A DNA stretch of 5,769 bases, from assembly GCA_003232155.1 (NCBI GenBank), contig QILY01000085.1:1-5769 (forward strand), in the 5' to 3' direction. Source of the DNA: Maribacter sp. Its GTDB lineage: Bacteria > Bacteroidota > Bacteroidia > Flavobacteriales > Flavobacteriaceae. Each line of letters begins with the position of its first letter. Positions within the stretch are counted from its first letter, which is position 1. Of this stretch, positions 1 to 5,769 are shown in pieces. A program made the translations under genes and the position numbers. The notes beneath the pieces are model-generated. The model was not told the origin of the DNA. It saw only the letters and a program-made list of their open reading frames with translations, and did no database searches.

Positions 1-430
1 CTTGACGATCCATTTTGTTCACAAAACCAATACGTGGCACTTTGTAGTTGTCAGCAAGTCTCCAGTTAGTTTCTGATTGTGGCTCAACACCGTCAACAGC
101 ACTAAAAAGAAATACCAAACCATCAAGAACACGTAAAGAACGATTCACCTCTACAGTAAAATCAACGTGGCCAGGAGTATCAATAATATTAAAATGAAAA
201 TTTTTAGCATCCGCTGTTGGCTCTCCGTTTTCAGTAGGAAACTGCCATTCACAAGTTGTAGCTGCAGAAGTAATGGTAATACCTCTTTCTTGCTCTTGCT
301 CCATCCAGTCCATAGTTGCAGCACCATCATGCACCTCACCAATTTTATGACTTACGGTAGTAGTGGTTTTTCCGGCATCAATATGCGCAGCAATACCTAT
401 GTTTCTTGTGTATCTTAAATCTCTTGCCAT
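1..430 (-). CDS. fusA: Elongation factor G, N-terminal part (partial, internal 8-residue gap)
   Basis: EF-G is the ribosomal translocase GTPase, acting in the cytoplasm on the 30S/50S interface. Only the first 143 codons lie here; the gene continues past the left edge. The start at 428-430 gives MARDLRYTRNIGIAAHIDAG, the usual flavobacterial EF-G N-terminus. Visible G-domain motifs are the P-loop AHIDAGKT (residues 15-22), switch I RGITI (49-53), G3 DTPGH (84-88) and G4 NKMD (138-141). Oddity: after GKTTTT the chain goes directly to VSHKIGEVHDG. The family has about eight more residues at this point (ERILFYTG or close, near E. coli residues 28-35), so 24 bases appear to be missing in frame. 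Everything else in the fragment looks canonical. The start lies 6 bases after the rpsG stop, so translation is probably coupled. Identity is secure; functionality of this copy as written is doubtful. Confidence 0.95.
   Translation of the reverse strand, partial: MARDLRYTRNIGIAAHIDAGKTTTTVSHKIGEVHDGAATMDWMEQEQERGITITSAATTCEWQFPTENGEPTADAKNFHFNIIDTPGHVDFTVEVNRSLRVLDGLVFLFSAVDGVEPQSETNWRLADNYKVPRIGFVNKMDRQ
355..356 (-). other. Junction of apparent 24-base in-frame deletion in fusA
   Basis: Codons for T25 (356-358) and V26 (353-355) are adjacent here. In known EF-G proteins the segment ERILFYTG or a close variant stands between the equivalent Thr and Val. The reading frame is preserved on both sides. 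The missing piece is the helix that follows the P-loop and leads into switch I. The expected residues come from recalled family sequences, not from an alignment run here. Confidence 0.8.
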
Positions 431-436
431 TTCTGA

Positions 437-913
437 TTAAAATCTAAAGTGGGAGAATGCTTTATTTGCTTCAGCCATTTTATGGGTGTCAACTCTTTTC
501 TTGACCGCAGCACCTTCTTCTTTCGAAGCTGCTAAAACTTCAGCCGCTAATTTTTGCGACATTCCTTTTTCATTTCGCTTTCTAGCAAAACTAATCAACC
601 ATTTCATGGCTGTAGAAATTTTACGGTCTGGTCTGATTTGCATAGGTATTTGGAAAGTAGCCCCTCCAACCCTTCTACTTCTCACCTCGACGTGGGGCAT
701 AACATTAGAAAGTGCATCTTTCCACAATTCCAATGCTGTTTTTTCTTCGTCTGTTTTCTTTTCTTCTACAATAGCTATTGCATCATAGAAAACACTAAAA
801 GCGACAGATTTTTTACCATCCCACATCATCATGTTAACAAAACGTGTCACCAATTGATCATTAAATTTTGGATCTGGTAAAAGTGGTCTCTTTTTTGCCT
901 GTTTTTTTCTCAT
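437..913 (-). CDS. rpsG: 30S ribosomal protein S7 (uS7)
   Basis: S7 is a primary 16S rRNA-binding protein that nucleates assembly of the 30S head and lies near the E site. The 158-residue product is full length for Bacteroidota. It begins MRKKQAKKRPLLPDPKFND and carries the family signatures NVMPHVEVRSRRVGGATFQI (about residues 90-110), QIRPDRK, MKWLISFARKRNEK and the C-terminal HKMAEANKAFSHFRF. The start at 911-913 is 25 bases downstream of the rpsL stop. That spacer ends in a purine-rich AAGAAGAAG two bases before the ATG, not a true Shine-Dalgarno sequence. It sits between rpsL and fusA in the standard str-operon order. The short rpsL-rpsG spacer leaves little room for the long S7 autoregulatory structure known from E. 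coli. No truncation or odd residue is evident. Confidence 0.97.
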   Translation of the reverse strand: MRKKQAKKRPLLPDPKFNDQLVTRFVNMMMWDGKKSVAFSVFYDAIAIVEEKKTDEEKTALELWKDALSNVMPHVEVRSRRVGGATFQIPMQIRPDRKISTAMKWLISFARKRNEKGMSQKLAAEVLAASKEEGAAVKKRVDTHKMAEANKAFSHFRF

Positions 914-938
914 TGCTTCTTCTTATAAAAAGTTTTGA

Positions 939-1313
939 TTACTTCTTAGGGCGTTTTGCACCGTATTTAGACCTTCGTTGGGTTCTTCCAGCAACACCTG
1001 CTGTATCTAAAGCACCTCTAACAATATGATATCTAACTCCTGGCAAATCTTTTACCCTTCCGCCTCTTACTAATACTATCGAGTGCTCTTGTAGATTGTG
1101 ACCCTCTCCAGGAATGTAAGCATTCACCTCTTTACCATTCGTTAACTTTACCCTTGCTACTTTACGCATTGCCGAGTTCGGTTTCTTAGGTGTAGTAGTG
1201 TAAACACGCGTACATACCCCTCTTCTCTGAGGGCACGAATCTAAAGCAGCCGATTTACTCTTCTTAGTAATCGTGGCTCTTCCTTTTCGTACTAATTGTG
1301 AAATTGTTGGCAT
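939..1313 (-). CDS. rpsL: 30S ribosomal protein S12 (uS12)
   Basis: S12 sits at the decoding centre of the 30S subunit and influences accuracy of tRNA selection. The product is 124 residues, the normal length. It starts MPTISQLVRKGRATITKKSK and contains CPQRRGVCTRVYTTTPKKPN (residues 27-46), GEGHNLQEHS (69-78) and VRGGRVKDLPGVRYH (82-96), ending RSKYGAKRPKK. Lys43 and Lys88, where substitutions give streptomycin resistance in other bacteria, are both the wild-type Lys. Asp89, the residue beta-methylthiolated in E. coli, is present. The ATG at 1311-1313 is the only sensible start. It is the first gene of the str operon (rpsL-rpsG-fusA), read leftwards from the promoter at 1358-1388 with a predicted leader of roughly 40 bases that has no Shine-Dalgarno sequence. 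Confidence 0.98.
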   Translation of the reverse strand: MPTISQLVRKGRATITKKSKSAALDSCPQRRGVCTRVYTTTPKKPNSAMRKVARVKLTNGKEVNAYIPGEGHNLQEHSIVLVRGGRVKDLPGVRYHIVRGALDTAGVAGRTQRRSKYGAKRPKK

Positions 1314-1357
1314 ACTATAATTATATATATAAAACTTTACCCCGCTTTAAGGGCTGG

Positions 1358-1388
1358 CAAATGTAATACTATTTCACAATATTTCAAA
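1358..1388 (-). promoter_or_regulatory. Bacteroidota-type promoter of the str operon
   Basis: Read on the minus strand there is TTTG (1385-1388), 19 bases, then TACATTTG (1358-1365). This is an exact match to the Bacteroidota sigma-ABfr consensus of a -33 TTTG and a -7 TAnnTTTG at the usual spacing. Transcription would start near 1350-1353, giving a leader of about 37-40 bases before the rpsL ATG. The match is seen directly; the start site is inferred. Confidence 0.8.
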
Positions 1389-1400
1389 TGCTTGTGTATT

Positions 1401-1417
1401 AATTTTTTTATTTTTTT
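1401..1417 (-). promoter_or_regulatory. A-tract upstream of the rpsL -33 box (possible UP-like element)
   Basis: The plus strand reads AATTTTTTTATTTTTTT, so the minus strand carries two runs of seven A about 13-29 bases upstream of the -33 element. Such tracts often raise promoter strength by contacting the RNA polymerase alpha subunit or by bending DNA. That role fits a ribosomal-protein operon but is inferred. Confidence 0.4.
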
Positions 1418-1578
1418 CAAAAGCCCATATCACCCATCTAAATCTCCGAGAAAATATTAAAATCCATAAGAGCCTCTAAAAGTATATACCCCATAGAACC
1501 ACCTCAAATAACACCTCTCGTAAATTCAAAACCAAAACTCAAAAACCGCGAGCAAATTATGGGATTCATAAATATACA

Positions 1579-1608
1579 GCTTGTTACATATCATATATGT
1601 AATCAAGC
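1579..1608. repeat. AT-rich palindrome upstream of susC-like gene (candidate operator)
   Basis: The left arm is GCTTG then TTACATAT (1579-1591), the centre is CAT (1592-1594), and the right arm is ATATGTAA (1595-1602), a single unpaired T (1603), then CAAGC (1604-1608). Thirteen bases pair, with one bulge. No U-run follows on either strand, so a terminator is unlikely. The position, about 55-85 bases upstream of the nearest candidate -7 box, suits a binding site for a dimeric regulator. No regulator gene is visible in the window. Confidence 0.6.
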
Positions 1609-1616
1609 CATCTGTT

Positions 1617-1624
1617 TTACATAT
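1617..1624 (+). repeat. Third copy of the TTACATAT half-site
   Basis: This octamer repeats the inner left arm of the palindrome (1584-1591) in the same orientation, exactly 33 bases downstream, which is about three helical turns. Both are preceded by TGT within a few bases. It may be an accessory half-site, although an 8-base AT-rich word could recur by chance. Confidence 0.4.
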
Positions 1625-1664
1625 AACCATCAAAAAAAAAACAATTCTTAAAGTTTTATTAAAT

Positions 1665-1700
1665 TAAGTTTGGATTATTAACATGAATTTATGATTTTTG
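1665..1700 (+). promoter_or_regulatory. Candidate promoter elements for the susCD-like operon
   Basis: Two overlapping readings are possible. In the first, TAAGTTTG (1665-1672) is an exact -7 TAnnTTTG box, but no TTTG lies at the -33 distance; an A10 run (1632-1641) lies just upstream of that spot. In the second, the TTTG at 1669-1672 is a -33 box, followed after 20 bases by GATTTTTG (1693-1700), a -7 box with one mismatch. The leader would be about 50 bases in the first case and about 22 in the second. The sequence alone does not decide between them. Confidence 0.45.
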
Positions 1701-1714
1701 ATGATAGCTAATTC

Positions 1715-1726
1715 AAATAATTTAAA
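1715..1726 (+). repeat. AAATAATTTAAA, copy 1, before the susC-like start
   Basis: This 12-base AT-rich word ends two bases before the ATG at 1729. An identical word lies at 4988-4999, ahead of the susD-like start. Bacteroidota generally do not rely on Shine-Dalgarno pairing and favour unstructured A/T-rich initiation regions, so a role as a translation-initiation context is plausible. Chance similarity is also possible. Confidence 0.35.
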
Positions 1727-1728
1727 AA

Positions 1729-4700
1729 ATGAGAACAAAACTAAATGGAATCTTAACGCTGTTATTGGCGTTTGTTGTGCATTTATCATTTGCACAAGAC
1801 AAGATGATTACCGGTACGGTAACTGACCAAGATGGTCTGCCACTACCTGGTGTAAACATCGTTGTAGAGGGAACCACAAATGGTACCCAAACTGATTTTG
1901 ACGGAAACTACGCCATAAATGGTAGTGAAGGTCAAACCTTATTATTCTCTTATATAGGGCAAAAAGATGTAAGACAAGCAATTGGTGCCAGCAGTACTAT
2001 TAACGTGCAAATGCAGGAAGATGCACAAGCCTTAGAAGAGGTTATTGTAACTGCACAAGGTATTAAACGAGAGAAAAAGGCACTTGGTTATGCGGTATCT
2101 TCAGTAGGGCAAAAAGATTTAGAAAACAGAGGGGAAGGCGACATCGCCCGTGTTCTTGCCGGTAAGGCCTCAGGGGTACAGATCACCTCTGCTGGAGGTC
2201 AAGTTGGATCTGCCACCAACGTTATTATTAGGGGTTTAAGTTCATTTAGTGGAAGTAACCAAGCACTATTTATTGTAGATGGCATTCCTTTTAGTAGTGA
2301 TACTAATGCAGGTAGCACAAATGGTGCTGATGCAAACGACCCTGACAATCCTTCCTTTAGAACAGGGAACACAGGTTCATCTAGATTTTTGGATTTGGAT
2401 CCAAACAATATTGCTACAGTTGAAGTTTTAAAAGGTTTGGCAGCAGCTACTCTTTATGGATCACAGGGTAAGAACGGAGTTATTCTTATTACTACTAAAG
2501 CTGGTGCTGCAACTGGAGGCCCAAAAAAAACAGAAATTACTGTAAGTCAGTCGTATTTTGTTAACCAATTTGCATCATCTCCAGATTTACAAAACCAATT
2601 TGGCAATGGATTTGATCAAAACTTTGGCTGGTTCTTTAGTAATTGGGGACCTAGTTTTGATGAAGGTGGCGTTGCAGGATGGGGAAGACAACCTTTAATT
2701 GATGCGAACGGAACTTTAGAACATCCATTTTCAACAACAAACGTAGCAGCTACTAGAGATGCATTTCCTGAGCTTCAAGGCGCACGGTACGAATGGAGAC
2801 CTTATGATTCATTGGACGCATTTTTTACTGATGGTGCTACATCGAGTACTTCTATTAATGTTAACGGTACTACCGCAGATGGTAATACCTCTTATAATGT
2901 GAATTTTGGATATTTAGACGATGATAGTTTTGTGCCTGGAAACTCATTGACCAGATCAACCTTATCTGTTGGCGGACGATCTAAACTATCTAACAAGTTT
3001 ACCGTTTCAGCCACGATGAACTTTTCGAGAACCGACTATACCTCACCTCCTATTGCAGCGAGTAGAGGTAATGGCACCGAAGGTCTTTCATTGTTTGCCA
3101 ATGTATTTTTTACCCCTCGAAGTGTTGATTTATTAGGATTGCCCTTTGAAAACCCTATCGATTTTTCGAGTGTGTACTATCGAAATGGTAATGACATTAT
3201 CAACCCAAGATGGATTGAGAAAAATATCAGCAATAACCAATTAACCAATCGTGTCTTTTGGAATGCTTCTATACAGTATAGCATTAATGATAATTTGAAC
3301 CTGACCTACCGTGGAGGTCTAGATTTTTACAATGAACGCAATGTGCAATCATCTAACAAAGGTGGTGTGAATTTCACTGATGCGATTTTTGGCTTCTTAA
3401 ATACATTCGATAACAACAATACGATTTGGGATCATTATTTAGCTTTAAATGGCAACTATGATCTATCTGAAAAATTGGGAATGACTTTCAATGTTGGTGC
3501 AACTACACGTTCTACTGAATTCGACCAGCAAGGTGTTAGAAGTACAGGGCAGATAGTATATGGTGTAAAAAGGCACTTTAATTTTCAGAATCAACTTCCG
3601 ATACAGTTTTCCCAAAGAAGAAATATTGCAGGTATTTTAGGGCAAGCAACTTTTGATTATGACAATATGTTGTTTTTAACCCTATCTACTAGAACCGATT
3701 GGGTATCTAATTTATCTACTGCGAATAATAGCCAAACCTACCCTAGTGCAAGTGTATCATTTTTACCAACGCAAGCTTTCCCTGGTATTAAATCAGAAAA
3801 AGGCTTGAACTTCTTAAAAATAAGAGCAGGTATCGGGCAATCAGCAACTTTCCCGACCGGCTTCCCTACTTTAGGCTTTGTTGAGCAAAACACACAAGTA
3901 GCTGGTGATGACGGAAGTGTTACTACAAACCAAGTAGCTGGCTTTAGAGCAAATCCAGATTTAAAACCTGAACTTCTTTCTGAAATAGAATTTGGTTTTG
4001 AATCTAAGTTCTTGAGAAACAGGGTAAGTTTAGATTTTACGTATTTTGATCGTACAACTAGAGATTTGATCGTTCGTGAACCTTTATCAGCATCTACAGG
4101 TTTTAGATTTACACAAAGTAATGTTGGTAAAATTGAAGGTGATGGTGTTGAAATTGATTTAGGCATTGATTGGTTTAGAAGTGATAAAAGTGATGGGTTT
4201 AATTGGAATACAAGGGCTAATTTCACCTCTAGTAAGTTTATTGTTACCGAGCAAGAACAAGATATTATCATATTTGCCGGTAGTAGCCAGCTCTCTCGTG
4301 CAGGTAATGCCGCTATTAGAGGTCAACAATTAGGTGTTATTGTAGGAACAGCTATTGGTCGCGATGCTGATGGTAACTTCTTAATTGATGATGGAGGTGA
4401 TTATGTAGAAGTAGAACAGGATCTTGACGGTAATATTCCAATTATTGGAAATCCAAATCCAGATTATATCGTGAATGTTATCAACAGCATGTCATATAAG
4501 AATTGGAATTTTGGATTTCAAATCAATCATATCAGAGGAGGTGACATCCAATCGAATACCATTGCAACTTTATTAGGAAGAGGAATCATTACAGAAACGC
4601 TTGATAGAGAAAATACCTATATTTTACCAGGTATAAGTCAAAGTACTGGCCTTCCAAATACTAGACAAATAAACAACTCTACGTTTTTCTTTAGCAATAT

Positions 4701-4989
4701 CTTGTTCGGCCCTGCCGAACTTAAGATATATGATGCATCTGTAATAAGATTGCAAGAAGTTTCTTTTGGGTACACATTTCCTTCTAGGTTCTTAGACAAA
4801 ACACCTTTTGGTTCTTTAAGTATTACCGCGCAAGGTTTCAATCTTTGGTTTGATGCTTACAACACACCAGATGGTGCCAACTTTGATCCTAATGTACAAG
4901 GTGCGGGTGTTGGTAACAGTTCAGGGTTCGATAATTTAAACGGCCCAAGTGCTAGACGCTTTGGTGTAAGCCTAAGAGCATCATTCTAA
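1729..4989 (+). CDS. SusC/RagA family TonB-dependent outer-membrane transporter
   Basis: This is a complete 1086-residue protein, the normal size for SusC. It is predicted to import a nutrient across the outer membrane using TonB energy, paired with the SusD-like lipoprotein downstream. Residues 1-22 are a signal peptide (R2/K4, hydrophobic 8-20, cleavage likely after SFA before Q23). Residues about 26-100 form a carboxypeptidase-regulatory-like Ig domain (ITGTVTDQDGLPLPGVNIVV, then TDFDGNY). The TonB box EEVIVTAQG lies at 103-111. The plug spans about 115-257 (IRGLSSFSGSNQALFIVDG; VEVLKGLAAATLYGSQGKNG). The rest is the barrel, with family motifs ANPDLKPELLSEIEFG (from 741) and IGNPNPDY (906-913) and a terminal aromatic in SLRASF. 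The ATG follows an A-rich leader without a Shine-Dalgarno sequence. It is probably co-transcribed with the next gene (23-base gap). The substrate is unknown; no glycan enzymes are in view. Confidence 0.96.
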   Translation: MRTKLNGILTLLLAFVVHLSFAQDKMITGTVTDQDGLPLPGVNIVVEGTTNGTQTDFDGNYAINGSEGQTLLFSYIGQKDVRQAIGASSTINVQMQEDAQALEEVIVTAQGIKREKKALGYAVSSVGQKDLENRGEGDIARVLAGKASGVQITSAGGQVGSATNVIIRGLSSFSGSNQALFIVDGIPFSSDTNAGSTNGADANDPDNPSFRTGNTGSSRFLDLDPNNIATVEVLKGLAAATLYGSQGKNGVILITTKAGAATGGPKKTEITVSQSYFVNQFASSPDLQNQFGNGFDQNFGWFFSNWGPSFDEGGVAGWGRQPLIDANGTLEHPFSTTNVAATRDAFPELQGARYEWRPYDSLDAFFTDGATSSTSINVNGTTADGNTSYNVNFGYLDDDSFVPGNSLTRSTLSVGGRSKLSNKFTVSATMNFSRTDYTSPPIAASRGNGTEGLSLFANVFFTPRSVDLLGLPFENPIDFSSVYYRNGNDIINPRWIEKNISNNQLTNRVFWNASIQYSINDNLNLTYRGGLDFYNERNVQSSNKGGVNFTDAIFGFLNTFDNNNTIWDHYLALNGNYDLSEKLGMTFNVGATTRSTEFDQQGVRSTGQIVYGVKRHFNFQNQLPIQFSQRRNIAGILGQATFDYDNMLFLTLSTRTDWVSNLSTANNSQTYPSASVSFLPTQAFPGIKSEKGLNFLKIRAGIGQSATFPTGFPTLGFVEQNTQVAGDDGSVTTNQVAGFRANPDLKPELLSEIEFGFESKFLRNRVSLDFTYFDRTTRDLIVREPLSASTGFRFTQSNVGKIEGDGVEIDLGIDWFRSDKSDGFNWNTRANFTSSKFIVTEQEQDIIIFAGSSQLSRAGNAAIRGQQLGVIVGTAIGRDADGNFLIDDGGDYVEVEQDLDGNIPIIGNPNPDYIVNVINSMSYKNWNFGFQINHIRGGDIQSNTIATLLGRGIITETLDRENTYILPGISQSTGLPNTRQINNSTFFFSNILFGPAELKIYDASVIRLQEVSFGYTFPSRFLDKTPFGSLSITAQGFNLWFDAYNTPDGANFDPNVQGAGVGNSSGFDNLNGPSARRFGVSLRASF

Positions 4990-4999
4990 ATAATTTAAA
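4988..4999 (+). repeat. AAATAATTTAAA, copy 2, before the susD-like start
   Basis: This is identical to 1715-1726. It overlaps the last two bases of the susC-like stop codon and ends 13 bases before the susD-like ATG. Both copies follow ATTC or ATTCT, so similarity extends slightly beyond the 12 bases. It may mark a shared initiation context. Confidence 0.35.
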
Positions 5000-5012
5000 T
5001 TCTAAAATAATT

Positions 5013-5769
5013 ATGAAAAAAATACTAAAATATATAATGGTGGTCTTCTTCGCTGGTTCTTTTTTGAACTCGTGCGAGACAACAGATTTGGATATTAGAG
5101 TGAGTCCAAATGAGCTTTCACCTACACAAGGTGATCCTAATTTGATCCTGAACTCTATTCAATTGGCTTATGCTTCCAATATGCAGGTTTTCAATAACCG
5201 TGGAGGTGAGCTAACCCGTATAGATTACATGTTCGGAAGAAACTATTTTAACAATTACCCCGGTAATACGTTTGATGGTACTTGGGAACGAACCTATGCT
5301 AGTGGAGTAAATTTTATTGGATCCGCCGCTCCTAACGTAGGTATTTTCACAAATGTAAGTGGACTAGAGGCTATTGATGTAGAATCGGATACCGATTATT
5401 CGTTCCATATTGCCATAGGTAAAACTTTACAAGCACATATGTTGTTTTTGCTTGTTGATTACTTAGGGGAAGCAGCTTTTACCCAGGCAAATAATGCCGC
5501 TGAGTTTCCCGCTCCACTGCTTGATGACGGGGCATCAGTATATGCCAGTGCTTTTGGCTTACTAGATGAAGCCGAAGCATTGTTCGCTACAGACCCTGCA
5601 ACCCAAGGTGCTACCGATTTCTTTTATGGTGGGGATACGGATCAATGGTCTAGACTAATTAATTCTTTGCGACTAAGGTCATATGTGAATACTGGTAATA
5701 CTGCTGCGTTTAATGCCGTTATCGCAGGAAACAATTTTATTAGTGATTCAGACGATGATTTTCAATTTC
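5013..5769 (+). CDS. SusD/RagB-like outer-membrane lipoprotein, N-terminal part (partial)
   Basis: This is the surface lipoprotein expected to cap the SusC-like barrel and bind its substrate. 252 codons are present before the right edge; such proteins usually run to about 480-550 residues, so roughly half is seen. The N-terminus MKKILKYIMVVFFAGSFLNS leads to a lipobox Cys at 21 (LNSC), a type II signal, followed by acidic residues (E22, D25, D27). The mature part resembles the SusD-like_2 group: SPNELSPTQGDPNLILNSIQ (31-50), a helical segment HIAIGKTLQAHMLFLLVDYL (132-151) followed by GEAAFTQA, a DDGASVYASAFGLLDEAE helix (171-188), and DFFYGGDTDQWSRLINSLRL (202-221). The last two match the family pattern of YGGD..KW..FANSL. 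The start at 5013 is 23 bases after the susC-like stop, consistent with one operon. Family assignment is firm; the ligand cannot be predicted. Confidence 0.92.
   Translation, partial: MKKILKYIMVVFFAGSFLNSCETTDLDIRVSPNELSPTQGDPNLILNSIQLAYASNMQVFNNRGGELTRIDYMFGRNYFNNYPGNTFDGTWERTYASGVNFIGSAAPNVGIFTNVSGLEAIDVESDTDYSFHIAIGKTLQAHMLFLLVDYLGEAAFTQANNAAEFPAPLLDDGASVYASAFGLLDEAEALFATDPATQGATDFFYGGDTDQWSRLINSLRLRSYVNTGNTAAFNAVIAGNNFISDSDDDFQF

Larger units (their letters stand above)
1314..1728. other. Divergent intergenic region between rpsL and the susC-like gene
   Basis: This 415-base gap separates two divergent transcription units. From left to right it holds the rpsL leader, the rpsL promoter (1358-1388), an A/T tract (1401-1417), a C-rich, G-poor stretch (about 1421-1560) with no convincing gene, a palindrome and half-site cluster (1579-1624), an A10 run (1632-1641) and candidate promoter elements (1665-1700) for the rightward genes. 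Short open frames here (for example 30 codons at 1559-1651, plus strand) lack any sign of being coding. I see no tRNA, transposon end or rho-independent terminator. Confidence 0.8.

Noticed and set aside
151..418. Open frames of 63 and 83 codons overlapping fusA
   Set aside because: They are out-of-frame shadows of the EF-G coding sequence, which is clear in its own frame from 430 leftwards.
486..880. Plus-strand open frames of about 100 codons opposite rpsG
   Set aside because: They are antisense shadows of S7, with low-complexity Ser/Phe-rich translations and no start signals.
914..938. S7 autoregulatory RNA structure in the rpsL-rpsG spacer, as in E. coli
   Set aside because: The spacer is only 25 bases and shows no evident stem.
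1341..1354. Small hairpin (CCC ... GGG) at the start of the rpsL leader
   Set aside because: Only three or four pairs form around a loop of similar length, too weak to call.
1441..1560. Very short minus-strand frames (for example an 18-residue frame starting MGYILLEALMDFN)
   Set aside because: They are too short, have no start context and have no recognisable family; expected by chance.
1579..1608. Palindrome as a rho-independent terminator
   Set aside because: The stem is AT-rich and no T-run follows it in either direction. Neither flanking gene ends here, since both transcribe away.
1559..1651. A 30-codon plus-strand open frame (MGFINIQLVTYHICNQAICF...) in the intergenic region
   Set aside because: It overlaps the palindrome and the A10 run, has no initiation context and reads like translated non-coding AT-rich DNA.
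3738..4271. A 177-codon minus-strand frame inside the susC-like gene
   Set aside because: It is an antisense shadow of conserved barrel sequence with implausible composition.

Overview
The window reads as a chromosomal segment from a member of the Bacteroidota, most probably a marine-type Flavobacteriaceae. Three things support this. The S12, S7 and EF-G sequences match the flavobacterial pattern. There is a SusC/SusD outer-membrane pair, which is diagnostic of the phylum. The rpsL promoter fits the Bacteroidota consensus (TTTG, 19 bases, TACATTTG) rather than an E. coli-like -35/-10. The DNA is AT-rich and the starts lack clear Shine-Dalgarno sequences, as is usual in this phylum.

Layout. 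Positions 1-1313 (minus strand) are the head of the str operon: rpsL (S12), rpsG (S7) and the 5' part of fusA (EF-G), which runs off the left edge. Positions 1314-1728 are a 415-base divergent intergenic region. It holds the rpsL promoter with an upstream A/T tract, a strand-skewed stretch with no convincing gene, a 30-base AT-rich palindrome with an extra half-site, and candidate promoter elements for the rightward genes. Positions 1729-4989 (plus strand) are a complete SusC/RagA TonB-dependent transporter. Positions 5013-5769 are the N-terminal half of a SusD-like lipoprotein in the SusD-like_2 style, cut by the right edge.

How the genes work together. The left block makes parts of the 30S subunit and the translocase that drives it. 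The right block makes an outer-membrane importer: a TonB-driven barrel and its surface lipoprotein lid. No glycan-degrading enzyme or dedicated regulator is visible, so the substrate cannot be named.

The most striking anomaly is in fusA. The otherwise textbook EF-G N-terminus lacks eight residues directly after the P-loop (GKTTTT joined straight to VSHKIGEV, junction at 355/356). This is an in-frame loss of 24 bases in a near-invariant helix of an essential GTPase. It could be an assembly error, a real lesion or a diverged allele. The second item of note is the palindrome and half-site cluster upstream of susC, a candidate operator. I found no convincing new defence, mobile or CRISPR system.
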